A stretch of 32,451 nucleotides of DNA, from NCBI GenBank assembly GCA_019247795.1, contig JAFBAK010000015.1:1-32451 (forward strand), written 5' to 3'. The position numbers and the translations under genes are program-made. Position 1 is the stretch's first letter. Each line of letters begins with the position of its first letter. Source of the stretch: Hyphomicrobiales bacterium (GTDB taxonomy: Bacteria; Pseudomonadota; Alphaproteobacteria; Rhizobiales; Beijerinckiaceae). The notes below the pieces were generated by a model. That model searched no databases. It had not been told where the DNA came from and worked only from the letters and a program-made list of their open reading frames with translations. Below, one piece after another: positions 14,314 through 22,676 of the stretch.

Positions 14314-15546
14314 ATGGATTTTGCCAAGCTCAAAACGATGCTGGATGCGCGCCAACCCGGTCACACCTTGCCACAGGGCTTCTATCTGGATCCGGAGATT
14401 TTCGAATTCGATCTGACCGCAATCTTCGGCCGATCCTGGATCATGGCCGGCTTCGAAGCCGAATTGCCGAAACCAACTTCATACCTGTCTTTCCTCATTG
14501 GCCGATCGCCCGTCTTGATCTTGCGCGACCGGGCAGGCGTTCTTCGCGCGTTCCATAACATCTGTCGACATCGCGGCGCGCAGATTTGCCCCGTTGGCCG
14601 CGGTCGCGTGCCTCGATTGATGTGCCCGTATCACGGATGGACTTACGAGCTCGACGGCAGGCTCATTCACTCAACGCGCATGCAGGACGATTTCGACCCG
14701 AGCCAGCACGGCTTGCGGCCGGCGCATTTGGAGACGATTGCCGGGACAATCTATGTATGCCTCGCTGACGATCCTCCGCCCTTTGCGCCCTTCCGAGAGC
14801 ATGTTCAACCTTTGCTCGCGCCCCACGGGCTACACGAAGCCAAGGTCGTCGCCGAGACCACGCTTGTCGAGAAGGCGAACTGGAAGCTGGTCATGGAGAA
14901 TGCGCGAGAGTGCTACCATTGCGCCGGCCGTCACCCGGAGCTGTCAAAGGCCTTTCCGGTCAGGCGCAGCAAAGCCGAGTACGAAGGCACGGGGGATCTC
15001 AGCAACGCGTTCCGCGCCAAGATGGAGGAGCGTGGGCTCGGCGTCGGACCTGTTTCTGGAGAATGGTGGCAAGCAAGCCGGTTCCCCCTCAATGATGGCT
15101 GCGTGTCGCTGACGATGGATGGACAGCCATCGGTCAAGATGACGCTCGGTCAAGTGGGCGATGGCGATGTCGGATCCCTGCGCTGGGCCTTGGAACCCCA
15201 CTCCTTTTGTCACGTGCTCGGGGATTATGCCTTCATGTTCAGCGCCATGCCAACCGGGCCGCTCGAAACGATCGTCACGTCGAAATGGCTGGTCCACAAA
15301 GATGCTGTCCAAGGCGTCGATTACGACGAGGAGCGCCTGACCGAGCTGTGGACCAAGACGAATTACCAGGACCGCGACTTGGCCGAGAACAATCAACGGG
15401 GCGTCAATTCGGTGGGTTATACTCCGGGTCCCTACTCCACAGATGCCGAAAGCCTGGTTCTTCGCTTCACGAATTGGTATTGCGAGAGGGCGCGCAGCTT
15501 CATCGAGGAAAACAGCGGACAATCCAATGCGCGCCGCGTGAACTAG
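14314..15546 (+). CDS. Rieske non-heme iron oxygenase, GbcA/stachydrine-demethylase-like
   Basis: The product (410 residues) is the oxygenase component of a two-component ring-hydroxylating-type enzyme. The Rieske centre is explicit: CRHRG (Cys84, His86) and CPYHGW (Cys104, His107). The mononuclear iron site shows MENARECYHCAGRHPEL (His202, His207) and an acidic ligand in the NYQDRDLAENNQRG segment (near Asp353). The RECYHC...HPEL motif and the DRDLAENNQRG block are typical of the branch that demethylates quaternary amines (glycine betaine monooxygenase GbcA, stachydrine demethylase), not of aromatic dioxygenases. The Shine-Dalgarno sequence GAGGAGG lies about 9 nt before the ATG. No ferredoxin reductase partner gene is in the window. 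Expected reaction: O2- and electron-dependent N-demethylation releasing formaldehyde; the exact substrate is not known. Confidence 0.88.
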   Translation: MDFAKLKTMLDARQPGHTLPQGFYLDPEIFEFDLTAIFGRSWIMAGFEAELPKPTSYLSFLIGRSPVLILRDRAGVLRAFHNICRHRGAQICPVGRGRVPRLMCPYHGWTYELDGRLIHSTRMQDDFDPSQHGLRPAHLETIAGTIYVCLADDPPPFAPFREHVQPLLAPHGLHEAKVVAETTLVEKANWKLVMENARECYHCAGRHPELSKAFPVRRSKAEYEGTGDLSNAFRAKMEERGLGVGPVSGEWWQASRFPLNDGCVSLTMDGQPSVKMTLGQVGDGDVGSLRWALEPHSFCHVLGDYAFMFSAMPTGPLETIVTSKWLVHKDAVQGVDYDEERLTELWTKTNYQDRDLAENNQRGVNSVGYTPGPYSTDAESLVLRFTNWYCERARSFIEENSGQSNARRVN

Positions 15547-15597
15547 CCGGTTCGCTTTCGCTGGCCGCGCAAAGCGTCTCCGGCAACAGCTCCGGCA

Positions 15598-15783
15598 TCA
15601 TCTCGGTTCTTCCTCGACGATCTCATCGTCGATTTGATGTCCGGGCAGGCGGTGTCGGTCCGGTCGCTGCATCTCGGCTGCGATTTCCCGCAAGGCCTTT
15701 GCCAGCTCGAGCCGCGCTTCTCTGTGCTGCCTTTTTGCGGATGGTGTCAGACTGACCTTCGCATCGTTCGAAGACTTCCTCAT
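15598..15783 (-). CDS. Small charged protein of unknown function
   Basis: The product has 61 residues, is soluble, and is built mainly of one predicted charged helix (SAKRQHREARLELAKALREIAAEM) followed by a Pro/His turn and a very acidic end. ATG 15783 is preceded by GGGAGGA about 6 nt upstream, a strong ribosome site; the longer in-frame start at 15798 would overlap it. It converges on the Rieske oxygenase gene from the other strand (51 nt gap). I do not recognise a family. The helix could be a small DNA- or protein-binding module. Confidence 0.6.
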   Translation of the reverse strand: MRKSSNDAKVSLTPSAKRQHREARLELAKALREIAAEMQRPDRHRLPGHQIDDEIVEEEPR

Positions 15784-16012
15784 GAAGGTTCCTCCCACGC
15801 ACTCAACCCGTCATGGGAGCTTAAGAGCCCAAGAGAGGACCGCATTAACCTATGTTAGGATGCCGATCCGTCTGCTTGACACCGCATGCGAACAATCCCG
15901 CGTTTCGGAACCGCGACTGCATCGGGCGGTGATGGGGCGATCCGGCCTATTCCAGGCCACCTTTGCTTGATAGATCGTGGAAGCTCGCACCAGCTACATC
16001 GGGTCGGAACCC

Positions 16013-16948
16013 CTACCGCGATCGCCAAGCTTCTCGAGGCTCGGTTCTTTCGTTCGACATCAGGGCTGTCGCTCGCAGCGTTCGCTTGAGCGTAGCAAGT
16101 TCGACATCCGATAATGGCGACAATGGCGGCATCACCTTCCGCCAATTCGGATCTTCCGTCAGCAAGGCGAGCGTCGCCTTGACCGCGGCGACCAGCGGAA
16201 ACCGGGCGATGGCGGCTCGGATCTCGACTGCCTGGGCGAGACCGTCCCGTGCGGCAACGGTCCCGCCGCTCCAGGCGCGCTGTGCAAATGGACCGGTGAC
16301 ATTTGCCGTCGCCGATATGCATCCTGCGAAGCCGAGCTCCCTGGCGCGGCCGAGCGAAGCCTCGGCGCTTGGAAATACAGCGAACCCCTCGAGCTTGCGC
16401 GACAAGGCGGCCGCATATTCGAGGTCGCCGGAACTGTCCTTGAGTCCGAGGATGACGTCCGGATGCGCACGGCGCAACCGAGTGACAGTGTCGATCTCGT
16501 AGGGAACGCCTGAGTTTTGCGGGAAATGATAGAGATAAAGCTGCAGTCCATCACGGCCGACTTCGGCGATTACCGCGTCGACATACGCAACGAGGCCTTC
16601 TGCGGCGATGCCTTTGTAATAAAACGGCGGTAGAAGCAGAGCTCCGGCAAACCCGAGCGACTTCGCCTCCGCGGTCAGGCGCACGGCATCTTCCAGCGAA
16701 GCTGCGCCGGTTCCGACCATGAAGCGGCCGAGCGGCAGACCCGATTTCGCGATCGTCTGCATGGTTTCGATACGCGCCGCAACCGAGAAGGAGGTTGCTT
16801 CGCCTGTGGTGCCGAGAAGGTTGATCCCGTCGCAGCCGCCAGGCCCGAGAAGCCAGCGGCAATGATCGATCAGGCGCTTATGGTCGATCGAAAAATCCTT
16901 GCCGAGTGGCGTGGCGACTGCGGCAATAACGCCCTGAAGCTTGTTCAT
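16013..16948 (-). CDS. Dihydrodipicolinate synthase family lyase/aldolase
   Basis: The product has 311 residues and is a Schiff-base class I aldolase of the DHDPS/NanA family. Key residues are in place: GTTGEAT (Thr48-Thr49), LYHFPQNSG (catalytic Tyr140) and ILGLKDSSGD (Schiff-base Lys170), plus a GALLLPPFYY strand. The carboxylate-binding environment of lysine-biosynthetic DapA is not preserved well enough to call it dapA. The family also contains N-acetylneuraminate lyase, keto-deoxysugar-acid aldolases and the deaminase of the hydroxyproline pathway. I chose ATG 16948 to match the family start (MNKLQGVIAAVATPL); its AGGAAGAG is rather distant (about 12 nt). It is the only gene on this strand between 15783 and 18233. 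A catabolic role is inferred. Confidence 0.85.
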   Translation of the reverse strand: MNKLQGVIAAVATPLGKDFSIDHKRLIDHCRWLLGPGGCDGINLLGTTGEATSFSVAARIETMQTIAKSGLPLGRFMVGTGAASLEDAVRLTAEAKSLGFAGALLLPPFYYKGIAAEGLVAYVDAVIAEVGRDGLQLYLYHFPQNSGVPYEIDTVTRLRRAHPDVILGLKDSSGDLEYAAALSRKLEGFAVFPSAEASLGRARELGFAGCISATANVTGPFAQRAWSGGTVAARDGLAQAVEIRAAIARFPLVAAVKATLALLTEDPNWRKVMPPLSPLSDVELATLKRTLRATALMSNERTEPREAWRSR

Positions 16949-17184
16949 TGATGTTCGCAACTCTTCCTGGCCACTGGGGCAAAAGGCGGTTGATACCACG
17001 CGCCGGCCATCCTGAGCTTAGCAGAGATCGGGGCAGTGATGGCGCAACCGCGCAACCAATGCTGGATGCTTCGACGGCGAAGAGGATTGAGCCGCGCACG
17101 AATCGGCAATATTGAATATGCTCCGGCGTTTCATGGAACGTTATCGGGCCTTCCATAAGGAAACAAGGATTGCGGGGCTCGGAT

Positions 17185-17637
17185 ATGGACATCGCCTACA
17201 TCTCGGCAGCGTCGGCGCTTGCAGGATCGGTGGTTGGCGGCTTCACGACGGGACTGACGACCTGGATCAGCCAGCGTGTCCAGGCAAGATCCGCGTTTGC
17301 AGCCATGGAACTGTCACGACGTCAGGAGCTGTTCAAGGAGTTCATCGTTGTGGCGTCCGAGACCTATGGCGACGCGCTGGTCCGTAGCGAGCCGCAAATC
17401 ACGAAGATCGTGGAACTGTACGCTCTGACCAGCAGAATGCGGATCCTGTGCTCGCGACAGACGGTCGACTGTGCGGACCGGGTCGTGTCCGCGACCATGG
17501 ACGCCTATTTCGCGCCCAACGTGACGTTGCGTGAGCTCCACGAGGAGTTGCGGCGTGGAGCGCAAAAGCAGATCGATCCGCTGCGAGAGTTCAGTGAGGC
17601 GGCACGCAACGAATTGCAGCTTTACCGCTCTGCCTGA
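17185..17637 (+). CDS. Uncharacterised single-pass membrane protein
   Basis: The product has 150 residues. An N-terminal membrane segment (IAYISAASALAGSVVGGFTTGL, residues about 3-24) is followed by a soluble helical domain (SRRQELFKEFIVVASETYGDALV, then ELYALTSRMRILCS, DAYFAPNVTLRELHEEL, and DPLREFSEAARNEL). I recall this as a widespread, unnamed proteobacterial family with the same block order, usually encoded alone. ATG 17185 has a GCGGGGC ribosome site about 7 nt upstream; a TTG at 17170 is an in-frame alternative without a better site. No catalytic motif is evident. It converges with the gene ending at 17712. Confidence 0.7.
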   Translation: MDIAYISAASALAGSVVGGFTTGLTTWISQRVQARSAFAAMELSRRQELFKEFIVVASETYGDALVRSEPQITKIVELYALTSRMRILCSRQTVDCADRVVSATMDAYFAPNVTLRELHEELRRGAQKQIDPLREFSEAARNELQLYRSA

Positions 17638-17711
17638 GACGCTGGTGCCGGACGCGAGCCGCCTTCGGCGTTGCTGAACCAATCCGGCCCTTCAGAAGCG
17701 TCTCCTCGGGA

Positions 17712-18233
17712 TCATGCTTCAGGTGGATTTCCGCCGACCGAGCCGTTCGCCTTATCGAGAGGTGCGAGCCGCTCCTCCGACGTCTCACCGGCGATGCGGG
17801 CGATGACGGAATTCGCCTCGTTCGTGGCTTTTTGTCCGATATGTTCCCAGATGTTGCCGAAGGTCAGGGCGATGTAGCGATCGAGCTCGGCTTTCAACGC
17901 AGATCCCGTCAAAGTGAAATGCCACTCGCTCAACCCGTGCCACACGCCCGTGACCGCCGCTTGCGACAGCCTCTTCACCGTCTCCTCGAACTCCGCCTGA
18001 AGCTCAACAACCCGGTCGAAATTCTCGTCCTGGCCACAAAGCGAGAGCTTCGTGCGGAAAGCCTTCAGCGCATTCGCGGCCAAAGGCACGACCTTCTCGT
18101 CGCGATACGAGTCGATGAGGCGAAGCACCGTCCGTGACGTTCTTCGCGTGTAATCATAGGCGACTGCGGCGGCGGCTTCTTCCTCGCGACGCGTCAGATC
18201 GCGCTCGACCTTCGGTTTGAACAAAGCAAACAA
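17712..18233 (-). CDS. Uncharacterised soluble helical protein
   Basis: The product has 173 residues if it starts at TTG 18233, which has AAAGGAG 8 nt upstream and opens FALFKPKVERDLTRREEE. The frame remains open for another 400 bases upstream, but the residues there are not protein-like and no start is better. The protein is mostly alpha-helical: VAYDYTRRTSRTVLRLIDSY, LAANALKAFRTKLSLCG, VVELQAEFEETVKRLSQ, then a Trp-rich GVWHGLSEWHFTLTG and a final YIALTFGNIWEHIG segment. It has no signal peptide or obvious membrane helix. I recognise no family. Confidence 0.55.
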   Translation of the reverse strand: MFALFKPKVERDLTRREEEAAAAVAYDYTRRTSRTVLRLIDSYRDEKVVPLAANALKAFRTKLSLCGQDENFDRVVELQAEFEETVKRLSQAAVTGVWHGLSEWHFTLTGSALKAELDRYIALTFGNIWEHIGQKATNEANSVIARIAGETSEERLAPLDKANGSVGGNPPEA

Positions 18234-18776
18234 TGCCGCGACTCCTTTCGGCTCCAATTCTGCCGGTCCGGCCCGGATAAGCTTCCCCCGCTGCGAGAAA
18301 GCCGACCTCATCGAACATTGCCCAACCGATATCGATCCATTTTGCGGTGCAAATAAAAAGATCGGATGGGCTCTCGTCAGGCTCGGCAATTTCGAGCGAC
18401 AACGGTTATCCGATGTTTGCCTTAACAATAGATGATGTTTAGTACCCAGGATCTTCTTTGCCGTTTCAGCCGAGGCCATTTGCCGGGCTCTCTGCGACTC
18501 GGGCCGCTTTTTCAAACAACAGCCGACCCGCCAGATTTTTTGAAGAATCACTCGACTCCGGCCGACAAGTCTTTGATTGACTTGAAAGAATGAACAGATG
18601 TTCATCAATCTTTCCGGTCTTTGCGGGAACTTCATTGGCTCGAAGCGGCTTACTGAAGAAATGACGGACGGCAGGTGTAAATGCCTCTGCCTTCCCCGGG
18701 AGAGCGTTCTCGGATCAACGGCATGAAAGCCGGCTGACCGAGCGTCTCAGCTAAAATGTAAGATTGGAGGTTCGTC
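18234..18776. other. Long intergenic region with one promoter candidate
   Basis: This 540-base stretch lies between the divergent genes at 18233 (minus) and 18777 (plus). It is AT-richer than its surroundings. It holds a weak EcfG-like promoter candidate (18626-18651). Open frames through it have no Shine-Dalgarno sequence or plausible composition. No repeat, terminator or RNA gene was recognised. Confidence 0.4.
18626..18651 (+). promoter_or_regulatory. Weak candidate EcfG-type promoter of the 18777 gene
   Basis: GGAAC (18626-18630), 17 nt, GCTT (18648-18651). The -35 is exact and TT lies 19 nt after it, but the -10 is poor and the leader to ATG 18777 would be long, about 120 nt. Confidence 0.25.
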
Positions 18777-19127
18777 ATGCTTCGGACAAAAGCCTTGACA
18801 TTGGGGCTCATGCTGGCGGCCGCGGTTGCGGTTATGCCGCAAAGCGCGTCGGCTCGACCCTTCGGGTGGCACGGGGGTGGTTGGCATGGGGGCGGCTGGC
18901 GCCATGGCGGCGGCTGGGGTTGGGGGGCCGCAGGCCTCGGCGCGGGATTGGCGCTCGGAGCCTTGGCAACGGCGCCTTACTATGGCGGCTACTATGCGTA
19001 TCCGGCCTACCCTTACGGCTATTATGACTACCCGGGCTACGCCTACGGATATGACTACCCATATGGTTATGGCTACTCAACCTATCCCCGCTGCCATTAC
19101 CAAGGATATGTGCGGGTTTGCCATTGA
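18777..19127 (+). CDS. Small exported Gly/Tyr/His-rich protein
   Basis: The product has 116 residues. A signal peptide (MLRTKALTLGLMLAAAVAVM, cleavage after SASA at about residue 26) is followed by a repetitive segment of GWHGGG units with Trp and His (residues about 29-50). Then come a hydrophobic Gly/Ala/Leu stretch and a Tyr/Pro/Gly-rich tail (YPYGYYDYPGYAYGYDYPYG), which ends with two Cys (RCHYQGYVRVCH). Such proteins are common in Rhizobiales and are thought to be envelope-associated, possibly metal-binding through the His; no function is established. TTGGAGG lies 6 nt before the ATG. A strong terminator follows. It faces the L,D-transpeptidase gene. Confidence 0.8.
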   Translation: MLRTKALTLGLMLAAAVAVMPQSASARPFGWHGGGWHGGGWRHGGGWGWGAAGLGAGLALGALATAPYYGGYYAYPAYPYGYYDYPGYAYGYDYPYGYGYSTYPRCHYQGYVRVCH

Positions 19128-19188
19128 GCCCACTTGTCTAAACGCCCGGCCTCGCGCGCGCGAAATGCGAGGTCCTTGAGGAAATGCG

Positions 19189-19223
19189 AAGGACGCCGCC
19201 TGGTGCGGCGTCCTTTCATTTTT
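19189..19223 (+). terminator. Rho-independent terminator after the 18777 gene
   Basis: The stem GGACGCCGC / GCGGCGTCC (19191-19199 with 19205-19213, loop CTGGT) can be extended by two A-T pairs. The run TTTCATTTTT follows directly. It lies between two convergent genes; the T-run favours the plus direction. It is the clearest terminator in the window. Confidence 0.9.
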
Positions 19224-19228
19224 ACAGG

Positions 19229-19906
19229 TCAAAGTGAGGAGTAAAGATCCTCCGCCGGCGAGCTGTTCCCCAACACAACGACTTTCGACCCAAGGCGTAC
19301 GCGACCATAAAGGTCGATCACGTCCTGGTTGATGAGGCGAATGCACCCTGACGAAACGCGGGTCCCGATGGTCCAGGGCTCATTCGTGCCATGGATGCGG
19401 TAAAGAGTGTCCCGGCTCCCCTGGTACAAATACATGGCGCGTGCTCCCAGCGGATTGTCGAGACCGCCCGGCATCCCGTCTGCGTAGTCCTCGAGCTCGG
19501 GTTGCCGGCGGATCATCTGCGGCGGGGGTGTCCAGCTCGGCCATTCGGATTTGCGCCGCACATTCGCGACCCCGCTCCAGCCGAAGCCCTCCCGTCCGAC
19601 GCCGACACCGTAGCGTGTGGCTCGTCCCGCCCCTTCCACGTAGAACAGGTGCCGGCTCCCGGGATCGACGATGATGGTGCCCGGGCCCTCGCGCCCGTCA
19701 TAGGCGACTTCCTGGCGCAGGAACGCCGGGTTGATGGTCGCCGTGTTCACCGCAGGGATCAGAAAGCCGTCGTCTTCCGTTGCGCCGTAACCGCCAGCGA
19801 AGCCGTAATAAGGAGGGGGATAGCGGCGCGCCATGAGCCGCGGTGCGCAGGCGCCGAGCGCAAGGGGCAGGCCCGCGATGACGAGACGACGACTCACCAT
19901 GCTCAT
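19229..19906 (-). CDS. L,D-transpeptidase lipoprotein (YkuD domain)
   Basis: The product has 225 residues and would form 3-3 peptide cross-links or attach proteins to peptidoglycan in the periplasm. The N-terminus is a lipoprotein signal with an LGAC lipobox (Cys20). The YkuD domain spans about residues 75-213. Its catalytic block is complete: IHGTNEPWTIGTRVSSGCIRL with His172 and nucleophile Cys188. The start is ATG 19906 (or ATG 19900), with AAGGGGAAG just upstream. No peptidoglycan-binding LysM domain is present. An EcfG-like promoter lies about 30 nt upstream, consistent with envelope remodelling under stress. It converges on the Gly/Tyr-rich gene with the terminator between them. Confidence 0.9.
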   Translation of the reverse strand: MSMVSRRLVIAGLPLALGACAPRLMARRYPPPYYGFAGGYGATEDDGFLIPAVNTATINPAFLRQEVAYDGREGPGTIIVDPGSRHLFYVEGAGRATRYGVGVGREGFGWSGVANVRRKSEWPSWTPPPQMIRRQPELEDYADGMPGGLDNPLGARAMYLYQGSRDTLYRIHGTNEPWTIGTRVSSGCIRLINQDVIDLYGRVRLGSKVVVLGNSSPAEDLYSSL

Positions 19907-20215
19907 CTTCCCCTTCTCCTGGGCCGCGGGACGGAACTCGCCAATGCATTGTAGTGTTCCTGGACGCTTACGGGAAATCATTCACGAAAGCTGGAGCCGG
20001 AGAAGAGAATCCGACCTTTATGGCCTTGAAAAACGCGTCACTTGAACGATGATTCAAAGCTGCGGGCGTGACAGGGGACGCAGCGAGGATATCGCGTGAA
20101 GCTCGTGATCGGGCGCCTTCGAGCGGCGAGCGCCGCCCCCGATCTCGAGATAGCGGCCGAAGTAACGAGCGGCCCGCGTCCTTTGCCCGTCCATGGCGCC
20201 AAGGTCGCGGAGGGC
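19907..20215. other. Intergenic, promoter of L,D-transpeptidase gene
   Basis: This 309-base stretch lies between two minus-strand genes. Its first 55 bases carry the promoter candidate of the transpeptidase gene. The rest is GC-rich, downstream of the FAD-GcvT gene, with no convincing coding sequence or clear terminator. Confidence 0.4.
19935..19960 (-). promoter_or_regulatory. Candidate sigma-EcfG promoter of the L,D-transpeptidase gene
   Basis: On the minus strand there is GGAAC (19960-19956), 17 nt, AGTT. The -35 is exact and three of four -10 bases match, in the permitted 17-nt spacing. A transcript would start near 19928, about 22 nt before the ATG. Confidence 0.5.
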
Positions 20216-22654
20216 TCAGGCCCGGGGGCGCGCGCTCTGTGGATCCCAGGGTGAGGGCGGCACGATCCGGGCCGGTCGGCGTTCGCCCAAGACCGCAACC
20301 TCGACATCGATTCCCTGAGCCGCGTGTTCGGTGAGCACGTACGCCTGTGCCAAACAATCTCCGAGGCAGTGAGCATGGGCGGCGCTGGTGATGCGTCCGA
20401 TCGGATTTCCTTCATGATAGACGGTCTCGTGCTGATAGGGATTCGCTTCCCCCGATGCCATCCGCAGCAAGACGAGCCGACGCGAGACGCCTTGCGCGAG
20501 TTGTTCGAGCAGCCGCTCGCGTCCGACGAAGCGAGGCTTGCGCGCATCGATGAAGCGGGAAAGTCCGGATTCGACGAGCGTGTGCTCGCGGGTGAGCTCA
20601 CGCCAGAACGCCGGGTAGCTCTTCTCCATGCGCAAGGCGTCGATGGCGCGGCTCCCGACGAACGCAAGCCCATGCGTCTCGCCTTTTTCGAGAAGAGCCT
20701 CCAGGATGTGGTTTTGCAGGTTGAGCGGATGATGCAGCTCCCAGCCGAGCTCGCCCACATAGTTCACGCGCAAGGCGAGAATGTCGGAGGCAAGGCCGAC
20801 CGTGATCGTGCGCGCCGACCACCAGGGAAAGGCGGCGTTCGAAAGATCCGCGTCGCTCAGGCTTGCCAGCAGGTCTCGAGCCTTCGGTCCGACAACCGCA
20901 AAGGCACCCAAAGCCGCGGTGACGTTGCGCAGGTTCACGCTCCCGTCTCGCGGCAGGGCCTTGGTCAGTACATCGAAATCGTGGCGCTCAACGATGGTCG
21001 GCCCGACGAGGTAGAAGCGGTCCTCATCGAGCCGCGTGATCGTGAACTCGCAAAGCGCGCCGCCGGCTGGCGTCGCCACGTAGCCTAGGCCGATCTTACC
21101 TGGACGATCCGGCAAGCGCGTCGCGAGGAGCCGGTCGAGCCAAGCTGCGGCCCCCCGGCCGGAAAGCTCGTATTTGGCGGCGGGCGTGAGATCGTAGATG
21201 CCGACGCGCTCACGCACCGCGCGGCACTCCTCGCGCACATGCTCGAACGAATTGCTGCGCCGATAGCTGTGGCGATCCTTGCGTTCGACACCCTCTGGCG
21301 CGAACCAGCGCGGCACTTCCCAGCCATGGCTCACGCCGAACACCGCCCCGCATCGCTTCATCTTGTCATAGCAAGGCGAGGTCTTCAGCGGCCGCGCGGC
21401 GGGCCATTCCCAATCAGGATAATTCACGCCGAAATTGTGGGCGAAAGCCTCGCGGCTCTTGATGCTGGCATAGCGCTTGTTCGCAAAAGCGCCGAACCGT
21501 CGCGGATCGAGTTCGTGCAGGTCGATGCCGGGCTCTCCGCCGATGATCCATTCGGCGAGCGAGTGGCCGACCCCACCTCCCATGGCGATGCCGCCCGTAA
21601 AGCCTTCGGCGAGCCACAGCTTCTCGAGACCCCAGGCGGGACCGACGAGGGGCCGGTTGTCGGGCGAGACCGCGATCGGTCCCGAGATGCATGTCTTGAT
21701 GCCGACGTCTCCCAGGCGCGGCACGCGCGCGACCGCGCGTTCGAAATAGGGAAGCGTCGCGTCGAGGTCGGGGGCGAGCAGCTCGCCCGCATAATCGGCG
21801 GGGACGCCGTCGAGCGCCCATAAGGGCGGGTTTTCGTCATAGGGGCCGAACATCAAGCCTCGGCCTTCCTCGCGGATATAGCCTTGCACGGTGTCGTCGC
21901 GCAGGACCGGCATCTCGGGCGCCTCATGGCGGTGACGCTCGACGAGCTCGGGGAGATCTTCCGTCACGAGATATTGGTGCACGATGGGGACGACCGGCAG
22001 GTCGAGCCCGACCATCGCGGCTGTCTGGCGCGCGAAGCTTCCCGTGGCAAGGACGACGTGCTCGGATATGACGTCGCCTTGCGTGGTGCGCAGGCGCCAC
22101 TCCCCGCCGGGCGTCGGCTCGATGGCGGTCACCTCCGTGTGCCGGTTGATCTCGGCGCCGCGAAGTCGCGCGCCCCTGGCGAGTGCCTGCGTCACATCGG
22201 CGGGCGCTGCGTGGCCGTCCTCCGGATGGTAGAGCGCGCCCGCAAGGTCGCTCGTCTTCTCGACGAGCGGCCAGAGGCGGCGCACTTCGGCGGCGCCTAT
22301 GATCTCGGCCTTTGCGCCGAAGCTGTCGGCGATGTCCTTGTAATGGAGGTATTCGTCGAGGCGGTCCTTGCTCGATGCGAGGCGCAGCGTACCGGAACGA
22401 TGAAAGCCGACCGGCTGACCGGTCTCCGCTTCGACCGCCGCATAAACTTCGTGACTGCGCATGTAGAGCTTGCTCGCGTAGCAGCTCGTCGAATAGATCG
22501 ACATCAGCCCCGCCGCGTGCCAGGTCGAGCCGGAGGTCAGCTCGCGCCGTTCGAGCAACACGACATCGGACCAGCCGTTCTTCGCGAGGGCGTAGAGGAC
22601 ATTGACGCCGACGACACCGCCTCCGACCACGGCGACCCTCGCATGGCTTCTCAT
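20216..22654 (-). CDS. FAD-dependent oxidoreductase fused to a GcvT domain (DMGDH/sarcosine dehydrogenase-like)
   Basis: The product has 812 residues and two halves. The N-terminal DAO half (about 1-430) shows the dinucleotide fold VVGGGVVG (residues 9-16) and SGSTWHAAGL, whose His46 is the position of covalent FAD attachment in dimethylglycine dehydrogenase. ETGQPVGFHRSGTLRLAS follows, as in that family. The C-terminal half (about 435-800) is an aminomethyltransferase (GcvT) fold, which in DMGDH and sarcosine dehydrogenase passes the released one-carbon unit to tetrahydrofolate. Expected reaction: oxidative N-demethylation of a secondary or tertiary amine. I chose ATG 22654, with GGAG 7 nt upstream; an ATG at 22666 has no space for its ribosome site. 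It is the last gene of the ABC importer operon, starting 22 nt after the ATPase stop. The substrate is unproven. Confidence 0.88.
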   Translation of the reverse strand: MRSHARVAVVGGGVVGVNVLYALAKNGWSDVVLLERRELTSGSTWHAAGLMSIYSTSCYASKLYMRSHEVYAAVEAETGQPVGFHRSGTLRLASSKDRLDEYLHYKDIADSFGAKAEIIGAAEVRRLWPLVEKTSDLAGALYHPEDGHAAPADVTQALARGARLRGAEINRHTEVTAIEPTPGGEWRLRTTQGDVISEHVVLATGSFARQTAAMVGLDLPVVPIVHQYLVTEDLPELVERHRHEAPEMPVLRDDTVQGYIREEGRGLMFGPYDENPPLWALDGVPADYAGELLAPDLDATLPYFERAVARVPRLGDVGIKTCISGPIAVSPDNRPLVGPAWGLEKLWLAEGFTGGIAMGGGVGHSLAEWIIGGEPGIDLHELDPRRFGAFANKRYASIKSREAFAHNFGVNYPDWEWPAARPLKTSPCYDKMKRCGAVFGVSHGWEVPRWFAPEGVERKDRHSYRRSNSFEHVREECRAVRERVGIYDLTPAAKYELSGRGAAAWLDRLLATRLPDRPGKIGLGYVATPAGGALCEFTITRLDEDRFYLVGPTIVERHDFDVLTKALPRDGSVNLRNVTAALGAFAVVGPKARDLLASLSDADLSNAAFPWWSARTITVGLASDILALRVNYVGELGWELHHPLNLQNHILEALLEKGETHGLAFVGSRAIDALRMEKSYPAFWRELTREHTLVESGLSRFIDARKPRFVGRERLLEQLAQGVSRRLVLLRMASGEANPYQHETVYHEGNPIGRITSAAHAHCLGDCLAQAYVLTEHAAQGIDVEVAVLGERRPARIVPPSPWDPQSARPRA

Positions 22655-22676
22655 TCGCCGCTCCATCCTCCGGCCT

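Noticed and set aside
15886-16089. A 67-residue plus-strand frame
   Set aside because: It runs into the 3' end of the DHDPS-family gene on the other strand and has no Shine-Dalgarno sequence.
18234-18635. Upstream continuation of the 17712-18233 gene
   Set aside because: Residues are not protein-like, and TTG 18233 has AAAGGAG at the correct distance.
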